A DNA stretch of 64,000 bases from positions 1,674,001-1,738,000 of the forward strand of contig JAPEUQ010000007.1 in assembly GCA_027946365.1 (NCBI GenBank). Direction: 5' to 3'. The notes beneath the pieces are model-generated. The model was given only the letters and a program-made list of their open reading frames with translations, made no database searches and was not told where the DNA came from. The translations under genes were made by a program, and so were the position numbers. Shown piece after piece: positions 25,138 through 35,164 of the stretch (the stretch's first letter is position 1; every line of letters starts with the position of its first letter). This DNA comes from Kalmusia sp. IMI 367209. Lineage: Eukaryota; Ascomycota; Dothideomycetes; Pleosporales; Didymosphaeriaceae.

Positions 25138-26705
25138 TTAGCTCTTCTCCTCTCGCCCTCGCACAATATTAATGATCGAATTAACCCTCGACTGCTCATC
25201 CGCCTTCTCGAAAATATCATCGATCTCTTCTAGAGATAACCCTCTTGTCTCAGGCATCCACAAGAAGCACACTACCGATGTCAGAAGACACGCCGCCCCG
25301 AACAAGAAATAGACACCGGACGATGACTTGGTCAGGAAAATCGGCGTCGTGAATGCAACAATCCAATTGACAATCCAGTTTCCGCTCCGTCCCAAGCTGC
25401 TGGCGGCGGCTCTCGTCCTGATCGGCTGCACCTCGCTGGCGTAGATACTGATCGTTACGGCCCATGTCCCGCTATACACGAAGGTGAAGAGGAAGATGAA
25501 GACGACAACGACCCAGCGGCCAGCGCCACGGTCGCTGAAGACGGCGTTCGCAGCATACAAAGCGCCGATGACGAGCATGATGGCTGCTAGAACGAAACCG
25601 CCGTAGATTACTGAAGAGCGACGCGACCAGCGGTCTGCAATCAAGACAGCGGGGATAGTCGTTGCGAAGATAACAACGCCGCTGAGGCCGGAAGCCAGGA
25701 ATGAGGATGACTCGCTGACGAGACCAGCTTGCTGGAATAAAAGAGGTGCGTAATAGAGAACTCCGTCGATTCCGGACAATTGCATCATGCTCATCATGAA
25801 GACACCCAGAGCAGTCGGCTTGCGCACGTCCTTTGCGAATACCCGGAGTAGCATATGCACTTCTTCTCTGACGCTCTGGTGCGTGGTCGTTTGTCTCAAA
25901 GCGAGAGGCTCCATGTTCAATCCTGCTTCGGTCTCAAGATCACGGGCATCCGAATCCTCAAGGTCGGTTGTCGGCGAGATGCCTAGCTTCGCCCATGCTT
26001 CTTCCGCCTCTTCAATGCGCCCCTTCGCTTTCAGCCAGCGCGGCGAGTGAGGTAATAGAAGGACGCTCATCGCCGCCCATGAAAATGCGCAGACTGAATG
26101 GAATGCGAACGGCAGCCGCCAAGCCAAAGAAGAGTCGATGTTGATGGTACCATAGCAGAAGAAATACCCCACAACCAATGCCAACGTGATGAAAAACTGC
26201 GGCGCAGATGCGATGACACCACGCCCTTTCGCCGGTACGATTTCACAAATGTAGACAACAGTCGTACTCAGGAACAGACCTTCACCTGCACCAGTAATGA
26301 GTCGTCCAATGAACAACATGGCAAGATGAACGGAGCCTGCTTCAAGCGCTGCGCCTATGCCGAAGACCACCGCGCCGATGGCCATGCCTAGCGGACGTCC
26401 AACGGTATCGGCGAGATGGCCGGCCAAGAAAGATGATGCGGCGCCAGTGATGAGGATAGATGATACGATAAGCCCGTGGATAGTTGCGGAGAGCGTCCCA
26501 AAGGTTTCTGCGAATTGCGACATTGCTGTTACAGGGCCTATGGTGCCGGTGTCGAGCCTACAAAGCTGTTAGCACAAACGTGTACGTCGAGTAGAAGTCG
26601 TAAATGAACCCACCCAAACAGAAATCCGCCTATGCCAGCGAAAATAGAAGCGACGACATATCGTGGTGGGTGAAGCAGCAGTCTCAGAAAGCTTTGCGAT
26701 CCCAT
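25138..26705 (-). CDS. MFS sugar-porter-family transporter
   Basis: Two exons (26614-26705, 25138-26557) give 503 residues with the intron inside TM1. Sugar-porter signatures are present: GGFLFG-LDTG in TM1, PHSPRWLKAKGR before the central loop, DRWSRR after TM8, and PETRGLSLEEIDDIFEKAD at the C-terminus. Twelve helices can be counted. Such proteins move hexoses, polyols or related compounds across the plasma membrane, usually by proton symport. The substrate cannot be told. The start is the first ATG of exon 1; the frame is open further upstream without an ATG. Confidence 0.9.
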
Positions 26706-27602
26706 GTTTTCGCCTCTCGAAAGTTGTGATGTGAGCGTTCTCGTAGCTCGCTCGACGACATGCTGTACCTTATATTCCAGAACTTCTTTCAGCTGTGGGT
26801 ACTTTAACGGGTCTGCTAGCACTCCCGCCAGCTCTCAGACGCGTCTAAACAGCCCATTTGACGATTCAGTCATTACGATGCATTTGCGACCATACAGGTG
26901 CGCCCAACCGACTCATTGATTGGGCATGAAAGTGGATACAGCGATAAGATTCTGCATTTTTGCGAGTGTTGGGGCGAGTTTTGCGTGAGCGCGTCACGAT
27001 AGAACGATAACGGGTGTAGCGAAAGAAAAGGTAAGTAGCTCGGCAAACCTTCTTTATCATTTCCGGCGAATATTTCCACTTGTGTGTGGCTTCTAGCATG
27101 TGGCGGCGGATGCACGGTGGTTCCGATTGCCCTGTTCGTGGATTCAAGGTTTTTTTTGTGGGTGTGGGATGGGGTGGGTCCACACCTTGTGGGTCGCGTC
27201 TGTTCTACTGTGTCTAGTTAGCCTCCGAAGCTTACTGTCGATGTATGTAGACTCTCGCTTAGGATTTCTACGGACCACCATATTTACTGCTGAGAACGAT
27301 TGGCAACATCCGTGTTTAGTCCATGCTACCCTTAAAAGAAATACTTGGCCAAAACACTTGTGGTAGTCTCGTAATCGTACACGCTCGCGGATTCCCTAAA
27401 CCAAGCAAAGTAGGAGAACATAGCCCTCTCCATTGATCTAGTTTATTGCTTTAGATATTCCATTCAACACCATGCTGGTGATGGAAGTACGTGAAGGCAG
27501 ATTAGGTAGGTAATACGTACTCAATACAGGCAGACAAAAATAGCAGATGTCCCTCCTGCTAATTTCCTAAGTTGCGTGCGATAACTAGTCAACAAAGGCC
27601 GC
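26706..27602. other. Intergenic region
   Basis: Upstream region of the sugar-porter gene. No coding sequence is supported on either strand. Confidence 0.45.
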
Positions 27603-28279
27603 ATGTTGCTTATCTCAACGCTCGGATTAGGTATATGGATAAGACATACAATTGGACTGATTTCCCTGTATAAAACTTTGATTCGCCTCTTGAAAGGTCA
27701 GGCGCAGACTCTGTATTCCGACACGGTCAATGCAACTCAGGATCACGTGAATGCAAGCTTTGCTCTGCAGAATATTTGCGATACATCTGCGCTCTCCTGT
27801 ACGTCTACAATATACAACGTCGAGTACTCCATGGTGAGCGGCATCATCACCGACCCAAGCAAATGGATAGGAAGCAGCCGTCATCAAAGCCCCGCTGCAG
27901 GTTGGCCTCGGCAGCTACGTGCTCTTCCAACAAGCGTTCCTTAGGGTACTCCACACGGTCATGAGCGTCGCAGAAGCCATGGGTCTCACGTTCAGTCAGA
28001 TCGGCCTGGCGTACGCGGCTGGTGCGTATGCTGCCGCGCCGAGTCGGTGGCTGCGGGTCCGTTAGGATGTGGAGGTGACGCGGATTCCCAAGGCTCCTTA
28101 CATGCTTCTTATCGTCTGTTGTTCTTTGTGTGTAGCGTTGGTATTGGTATTTGAGGAGGCGGGTGAGGATGACTGAGACGCAGGCGCTCCTAATAGTCGG
28201 ATTCCTGGCGGAGCCGTTCGGGATTACAAACCTCGCAAAAAAACTGGTCAGAAGATTTAGACGGTTTCTTGGTAAGGAG
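27603..28279 (+). pseudogene. Probable decayed membrane-protein gene
   Basis: A frame from the ATG at 27603 begins with a hydrophobic helix and continues through DHVNASFALQNICDTSA. It then needs a 37-nt intron-like removal (27834-27870) to join a protein-like stretch, EAAVIKAPLQVGLGSYVLFQ, which runs to a TAG at 28063-28065. In the same frame after that stop, another plausible segment continues, with a hydrophobic run MLLIVCCSLCVALVLVF. Several hydrophobic segments plus an internal stop suggest a broken multi-TM protein gene. The alternative is a short real gene that ends at 28065. I recognise no family. Confidence 0.35.
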
Positions 28280-28461
28280 TAGAGCGCGAGAAACTCGAAA
28301 TACCTTATATTCTAGTAGGAAACTTATTGCTCCTCTTGAGAGGTAGAATGATGTAGCCGACAGTTGCAACTTTGAAGGTCTGAGACTCGAGTCCGCGAAG
28401 GACTGTCCTGATGATGCCGGAAACGTGATTCTTTCCTTGAAAAGTGCTTACTATGTCCTCT

Positions 28462-31400
28462 TTATCTTCCCAACTTCTTCTTGAGTCTTTGCCACCAATC
28501 GTATCTTGAAGTTAAACCTCGTTCGGGCATATTGGCGCCTGGAGACCTAGGAGGTGTCGATTGACCACTGCCTTCTATGACTTCGTGCCTTGTCTCATCC
28601 GTCACTTCTCTATCCAGCAGCTGCTGGAGGGAAGACTGCTGCTCTAGACATGGTCGAGCAATTGGGTGATCTAGTCCCAAAGTCTTGATATAACCGGAAG
28701 AAGCTCTGTGGTAGAGCTGCAGAGATTCATCGTACCGGTGTAGAAGACGAAGTACATGGGCAAGGCCGCATACGCTGAACAGCGTGTCGGGGTGCTCCTT
28801 CCCCAGAACCATATCTCTGCCCTTTAACACCTCCTTATATACTGATACGGCTGCTTCAAGTTTTCCATGGTTCTGTAGTATGCTCGCTAGATTGTTTGCG
28901 CTAGTCAGCGTTGATGGATGGGCCTTCCCTAGTGCTTTCTCAAACCCTTTTAAAGCTCGCTGGTTCATTGCCCCAGCCGCGTTGTACTTTCCCTGGACAT
29001 TCAGCACGCTTGCTAGGTCTCGTACGCTAGTTAGCGTTCTGGGATGCTCTTTGCCTATCATCTTCTCCAAGCCTTTCAGCGCATGCCGCTGCATCGACTC
29101 ACTCGCCTCATACTTTCCCTGGCTCTGCAGCACCAATGCCAGGTCGCTCATACAAACTAGCGTTAAGATATCCTCTTTCCCTATCACCTTCTGATATCCC
29201 TTCAGCACCTGTCGATACATCGCCTCGCTCACCTCGTATTTCCCCTGGCTATGCAGCACTAACGCTAGGGTGTCCATACTAGATAAGGTCGAGATATGCT
29301 CCTTCCCTAGCTTCTTCTCATACCACTCTAGCGCTCGCCGGCCCATCAGCTCGGCCGCCTCATATTTTCCCTGGCTATGCAGCGAGGTTGCTAGACCTGG
29401 CAGAGGCTCAATCTCGTCCCCCAACTCCTTCTTGTTCCCCTCTAGCAATCGGCGATTCATCAGCTCAGCCGCCTTATACTTTCCCTGGCACTGTAGTGTG
29501 TTCGCTAGTCCTTTTACGTTGTTCACCGTGTCAGGATGCTCGTTCCCTAGCACCTTTTCACTTCGCTCTAGCGTTCGCCGGTTCATCGCTTCAGCCGCCG
29601 CGTAATCCCCCTGTTGTTGTAGCGTACTCGCTAGTTTTCTCGCACTGATGAGCGTCTCGGGGTGGTCCTTTCCTAGCGATTTTTCTTGTTCTTCAAGAAG
29701 CTCTCGAAAAGCAACTTCCGCAGCCTTGTAATCATGTAGTAGATACTTATATTGTCCTATTCGACTCAACAGCGTCAGTCTTCCTTGCGTACGATAGCTT
29801 TCAGGTAAATTCGTCACATAAATAGCGTGAGGCAAGTACGATACTCGAATCGTGCCTTCAGCCGGGATAAGCTCCTGAAGGCGTTCTAGTGTTCTTCCCA
29901 CCCAAGAGTCCCACTGGTTGTGTTCCTTTAGCCAGCCTCGCATTGCCAAATGGACCAGTGGATGAACGTCGTATACCTTAGTCGAGTTTTGTATCTGCTC
30001 TGGCGGGTGATGTGTTTGAGTGTGTCGCTCCGTGATGAAGGCATATGCTTTCAGCATCCCAATCGCCTCCACTTGCTCTACTACAGAACCATTCGGCGAC
30101 AACATCGATGCCGAAATCCAGGTATTGCTTATGCATGCCATGAACGATAAATACTCTGCAGCTAGCGCGTTGTGTTTCTGTATATATGCAAATGAAATGT
30201 ACCAGGTTGTGGCTATTGGGTTCTTTGCGTCTTTATATCGCCCTTGATCATTGAACTCTTTACCAAGGAGCTCCATGGCGCTTTTCTGGTTATTCTGATA
30301 GTAAAAAATATATTCAGATAGGCTGATGTCATTTGCATTAATGAATGCCACGGCTTGCACGATAGCAAGAGCAAGGAGAGTGAGCGTGTCTAGAAAGTGC
30401 TCGACAGTCTTTTGGTTCTCAAGTTCGTTTTGATGGTCTGGGAGCAGACGATTCCGCAACAATTCTGTTGCCTCTGGTTTCCGGAATTGTCCCAGCGCCA
30501 TGGTTGACTCAGCCAGCGCGAGGGCAGCTTCTCGAGACCTGGTAGTAAAGATGATGGAGCCTTGATCGCTATGTGGGATGTAGTCCATCAGCCGGTCTTT
30601 ACCGCTGTTCTCAATGGGGTAGTCCAGGAGAATACTAATATCGTCTGCGTTATCGACAATCATCAGCCACTGCCCAAACTTCTCGTCACTCAGTCTTGCC
30701 TTGACGAGTTTTTTTATATCGAATTCGTCATCCACGATTTTCGGTATATGCAAGGTAGCAGCTATCTCTTGGAACGCCTGCTCGAAACTTTCTCGGGTGA
30801 TAGCTGGCACCCAGAAAACGGCACGGGCAGGCTGCTGCTGCCTCGTACGATAAGCCGATTCGAGAACAAGAGCCGTTTTCCCGCAGCCGCCAAGGCCGTA
30901 TATCGCAAGCCGTTGGCCACCGTTCGATGAGATATGTGCATCTAGCTGAGAAAGATGAGTTTCTCGGCCAGCGAAGGAAGCGGGCCTCATCAACGGAACA
31001 AGCCAAGGTATCGCCGCGTGTCCAGCAGCATCATTCTTCCTCATGCCATCTTTGTGCCGCACATACCCAATAATGCTGGAACCGACATAGAGCTGCTGCT
31101 GATACATCCATTTAGAAACCGACTGTGGTAGAACTTTTTCGTAGAAGATCGGATGACATATGGCCACTGTCGCAACGAAGATAGCGAGGAAGCAGAGTAA
31201 GTCTGACGTTGAATAAGCAATCAACGTTTTCCTTACAGGCCTCTTCAGCTTTTTTCTGAGTCGTTTTAATGCCTTCTCTTTGCCTTCACCATAAATGAGA
31301 GGCATATGGACGCCGAAGATGCCAAGCAGAGCGTAGGCGAAGTCCTCCTCCCGTTTTGTCTCCCGGCCCTTCGCCCATCTAAATCGCTCATCTACGTTGA

Positions 31401-31950
31401 ACCTGGACAAATCTTTCCCCCTAAGAGCTTCGATAGATATGCCAGTAATCTCGGCGATCTTATGAGCAAGCGTAGTCTTATCACCAAGTAGAATGCCCTC
31501 TACTGAGAAGAAATTAACACATGTCGGAGCGAGAAGCTCCTGTAACGTCCATCCACGGGTGAACCACCTGCTCATCCGGAAAGTTTCCTGTTGACTAGTA
31601 AAGTCGTTGATCGAGACGTCGGGTAGGTACACATAACATTTATTTGCGTCCTTGTACCATTGGAACATAGAGTTGATGGCTTCAGAAAGCTCCGTGCTGC
31701 TCGACTTGTCAATGCAGCAGGTATCCACCCAGAACCACGTAAGATGATCCTTCGCAGCCTGCGTTCCGCAAAACGTAAGCTTGCGGTAACCCACTTTGGT
31801 CTTGCCGGTGCCATTTATCAGATCTTTGAAGGTGACTTCTTCGTCGTCTGCTCCCCACGTATGTGAGAGGATTGCATATGGTGGGACGTTCTTGCCGACG
31901 TATTCAGCTAGGCTGAATTCGCCGTTGTCGCTAAGCCGTAAAAGGCGCAT
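28462..31950 (-). CDS. HET-NB-ARC-TPR protein (fungal NLR)
   Basis: Intronless, 1162 residues; the start MRLLRL is typical for this HET group. The HET domain (residues 1 to about 235) shows PPYAILSHTWG, WVDTCCIDKSS and RGWTLQELLAP. A hydrophobic helix lies at about 251-270. The NB-ARC domain follows, with P-loop GLGGCGKTAL (Lys358) and Walker B WLMIVDNADD (Asp433). The C-terminal third is about nine kinesin-light-chain-type TPRs of 42 residues (consensus QGKYEAAE...LGKEHPxTL), ending near residue 1100. Fungal NLRs of this plan act in heterokaryon incompatibility and probably in immunity: TPR sensing, NB-ARC oligomerisation, HET execution of cell death. The third TPR lacks four residues. The helix between HET and NB-ARC is unusual. 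Confidence 0.92.
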   Translation of the reverse strand: MRLLRLSDNGEFSLAEYVGKNVPPYAILSHTWGADDEEVTFKDLINGTGKTKVGYRKLTFCGTQAAKDHLTWFWVDTCCIDKSSSTELSEAINSMFQWYKDANKCYVYLPDVSINDFTSQQETFRMSRWFTRGWTLQELLAPTCVNFFSVEGILLGDKTTLAHKIAEITGISIEALRGKDLSRFNVDERFRWAKGRETKREEDFAYALLGIFGVHMPLIYGEGKEKALKRLRKKLKRPVRKTLIAYSTSDLLCFLAIFVATVAICHPIFYEKVLPQSVSKWMYQQQLYVGSSIIGYVRHKDGMRKNDAAGHAAIPWLVPLMRPASFAGRETHLSQLDAHISSNGGQRLAIYGLGGCGKTALVLESAYRTRQQQPARAVFWVPAITRESFEQAFQEIAATLHIPKIVDDEFDIKKLVKARLSDEKFGQWLMIVDNADDISILLDYPIENSGKDRLMDYIPHSDQGSIIFTTRSREAALALAESTMALGQFRKPEATELLRNRLLPDHQNELENQKTVEHFLDTLTLLALAIVQAVAFINANDISLSEYIFYYQNNQKSAMELLGKEFNDQGRYKDAKNPIATTWYISFAYIQKHNALAAEYLSFMACISNTWISASMLSPNGSVVEQVEAIGMLKAYAFITERHTQTHHPPEQIQNSTKVYDVHPLVHLAMRGWLKEHNQWDSWVGRTLERLQELIPAEGTIRVSYLPHAIYVTNLPESYRTQGRLTLLSRIGQYKYLLHDYKAAEVAFRELLEEQEKSLGKDHPETLISARKLASTLQQQGDYAAAEAMNRRTLERSEKVLGNEHPDTVNNVKGLANTLQCQGKYKAAELMNRRLLEGNKKELGDEIEPLPGLATSLHSQGKYEAAELMGRRALEWYEKKLGKEHISTLSSMDTLALVLHSQGKYEVSEAMYRQVLKGYQKVIGKEDILTLVCMSDLALVLQSQGKYEASESMQRHALKGLEKMIGKEHPRTLTSVRDLASVLNVQGKYNAAGAMNQRALKGFEKALGKAHPSTLTSANNLASILQNHGKLEAAVSVYKEVLKGRDMVLGKEHPDTLFSVCGLAHVLRLLHRYDESLQLYHRASSGYIKTLGLDHPIARPCLEQQSSLQQLLDREVTDETRHEVIEGSGQSTPPRSPGANMPERGLTSRYDWWQRLKKKLGR

Positions 31951-32522
31951 GACGAGCAGTATTCAGCGAGTCCGCGTAGGAATCATGGACTTTCGGAAGT
32001 AAACGAAGCGTGCTCATCCCGAGCACGCAAGAAGCTTAGCTGGTAAGTTTGAATCTGAGCTGATGGGTGGGGTAGATAGGGACGGGCTGAGACGTGGCTG
32101 AGGCTGGGGCCAATATCCAGCAGTCGAAAACCACGTGAGAGATGACTAAGCAAATTGCAAAACATGAAGAAACTGTATGCAAATTCATCATTGATACAGA
32201 TCGTCAAATGGAATGGAAACATATTGTGTGTCGCTACAGGTACTAGGGAGGGCGGCCGACCCGCACCGGAACAAACCTTGCTATGTATTCCTGCATGGAT
32301 GGTGTTGCGAAGAGTAGTAGAGGACGGTATCTTTTGCTTTTACACTTATTTATATCATAGCTACAACAAACAAGCATACGTCCCAATAATTTGTGTTCAT
32401 ACGAGTCATGACTCTGGCGATAATATACACGCCCGAATAAAGATTCGTACTGTGAAATATATTCCCTAAGCCTATGTGACGAGACAGCTAACCTTTGTAG
32501 CGCTATTTACATTTATCTCACG
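31951..32522. other. Intergenic spacer
   Basis: Promoter side of the NLR gene and 3' side of the GH16 gene. Nothing further is seen. Confidence 0.5.
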
Positions 32523-33873
32523 CTACGTTCGCTGATATAGCTTAATAGAGTTGAACTCGAAATACGTGTTCGCGAAATCAGTAGGATGATTGGCTACCCA
32601 AGCTTTACAGTCACTGGTGCCAGTTACGGCTTTGCACTGACCACTGGCATTGTTGTTCTTAAAATCATCGCCAGCCCAGCCACCGCAAAAGGTGATGTTG
32701 ATGACCTGAAGCCTGATTAGTATTTTATACATACTGCAACCGACGACGTGGGTAGAGGGAGAAAGGGCTATTGAAGATGGAGTCAACATACAATGTGGAA
32801 CATCCTAAACGCCTTGACAAAGTTGCAGCTCTTGGGCGTAATGTACACGGTAGGCGCCTTCGTCCAAGCATCTGGATTCGGGTTCGCGGAACTCAAGTCG
32901 GCAGGTACCTCCGTCTTCTTGAAGTGCCAAATTTTGATCCGATCACTTTCAACCTGAAGCGCGATTAATTTATATTGGTCATTAAAGGGTTGGTTGAATG
33001 TTCCCTGTTCACCGTAGAAACTGCAGCCCTGCGGTGTGTCGATGTTGTGATCATAGTGGCAGTTGGTCGTCTTTCCTTCCACCATTGAACCTTTGTTGAC
33101 GTTGATAGTGCACTGCTCGGATGTGTAAAGCGAGTGTGTGTTTTGAGTTTGTTTGTTGACGTTTTCCAGGATATCGATCTCAGAGTAAGTGGTAGACTGT
33201 TCGCCTTGGTAGACCCAACTGGATATTTGTCAGTTTAAGCAAGCTCTAATTTATGTTGGATATTGAAACATCCAGAGAAACGAATGATGTTCTTGGGGGC
33301 CTCAGAAGCTCGTAAAGGCAGGATTTTTAGTTAAGTCTTGAAGGCTCCGAGGCTCCGCGTCACAGAAGGCCAAACACACGAAAGAGCGAGAAAAAGGTAG
33401 TCTTACAAAGCTGGCCACATGCCACACCCGGCTACAGGCACATGATTGAAATCTGCAACGAGTAGACCATTGTCGAAATAGCCCCAGCTCTGGAGCCTCA
33501 GACTTTTGCGGCCTGTGCTAGAGGTGCTATAAGTGTTGGTAGAATCAACACCGAGACGGACTTTGCCATTGTTGATCTTTGCTAGACCAGATGAAAGGGC
33601 TTCGTCTATGCCCACGTATTGGGCAAAGCCATTGGTGAAGGAAGAATCAGGCTCCTGCAACGACCGAATCATCAGATTATATTTTGCAAAGGATTCGAAG
33701 ACATGAAGATAGATCGAGAGGAGAGCCATGTGTTTCAAATAGAGGTGACTACTCACGGCGATAAAATTGAAATTGTCCCAGAAGTTGTTGGAATTATAAT
33801 CCCATACTTTTGCATACGCTGCGATACTTGGGGAAGCCAGTGCAGAAAAAGCGAGCAAAGTAGATGTGTACAT
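32523..33873 (-). CDS. Secreted GH16 beta-glucanase-like protein
   Basis: Four exons (33757-33873, 33407-33654, 32792-33218, 32523-32705) give 324 residues with matching phases. A signal peptide, MYTSTLLAFSALASPSIA, begins the protein. The GH16 catalytic motif E-x-D-x-x-E is intact as SEIDILE (Glu135, Asp137, Glu140). Downstream, KIWHFKKTEVPADL, FCGGWAGDDF and the terminal NSIKLYQRT strand match fungal endo-1,3(4)-beta-glucanase-type GH16 members. The enzyme is probably secreted to act on beta-glucans of its own or plant walls. Exact specificity is not readable. It sits between an NLR gene and a CorA-like gene with no evident functional link. Confidence 0.88.
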
Positions 33874-35164
33874 TCTGTCTTCTTCCAATCCACTTTTTTT
33901 GGATAGTGAAATCAGGCGATAGGACTATGAGGCTGCTCATTAAAAGGAGCCAACTGCTGATGGGATGACTGGAGTAGAGGTATTGTAGTAAGATTATATA
34001 CACATCAGAAATATCGTTGAAAGGCAAGCTTTACGCCAAAGACAGGGCGAATTCTGCCTTTGGTCCGTAAAGGATCGGTCTGGCTTTCAGAGCCCTTCTC
34101 GATCCTACGCCAACCCTCCTTGACGAGCACAATTGCGTCCACCCCAGCCAATGCTTACTCTGTCGGGCGTATTATACGAGTGCTAGCTTCAAAAATGAGC
34201 AATCGAAGGAAAGAATGTGACCATCGATTTCAAATGAGGGACTAGGAGCGAGAGCCGTTTGGGCTGACTGACTTTATGATTCGTCGTTGGGTAAGCCGGG
34301 CGTGAAAGCTTTTCAACCTCATTGTTCGCCTCTTCATTTTGGCGCATCAGCGGTGAGAAAAATGGCAGGAGTGCTCTGGAAACTATTCTGGCGACTGAGA
34401 AAATACATTTTACTGCTTGTGTTCGCGTCAAATGAAAGAGTTAATTGTTCGGCCCTAAGTCTGGTAAGCTGGTCCAATCTGAGCACGGAACCCCACGTTC
34501 ACGCTTGATTTACATCGCACATGAACCAAGGTCACTGTATTCAGTGGATGGCTTCGTGTGGAACACGTACCTGCAGCCAGAGTGTCCCTGGTGCCGTTCC
34601 TTCGCTTAAGCCGGCAAGGCGTAGGAGATAGTTCAGCCCTCTAGTAAGATTCCTTTCCTGACTTGGCATCGTGGAGTGAGAATGCACAGACCGTGGCGTG
34701 AGAGCGTTTACCGAGTGTATCCAAGTCTTCGCTATAGAATTCGAGGTTGAGGCAAATGCCTCTTCAGCTCATCACATAAAACAAACGCGGAAAGCCGGCC
34801 ATATAGTGTATAATCTCACTATTTCTAAGACGTATCTTGTCTATCACCGCGACTTGAGCCGATTACATTGGAAATGCATGCAGTGTAAGCGAGGGCGGAG
34901 TTGAACAACAGTCAGCCCTATGAGACATTTAGCCGGCTTGTATGCCGGTAGTGAGCTAACCGAAGTGGCAATAATGTTATCGCTAGCAGGTATGTGTTTG
35001 GCAATTACCAATCTTTTGAGAACATTGTAGCTCCAGGTGACCAGTAGCCTTTTCTGAGAACGCGTAAGTGCGTCTTCAATCATGGACTCTCACATGACCA
35101 ATTGAATGTCTTAGTCACAAAAACGACCGATCTGACAACTGCAAGAGAAGCTCAAACTGAAATT
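33874..35164. other. Intergenic region, no supported gene
   Basis: Only short random frames on either strand; no repeats or RNA genes are recognised. Confidence 0.45.
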
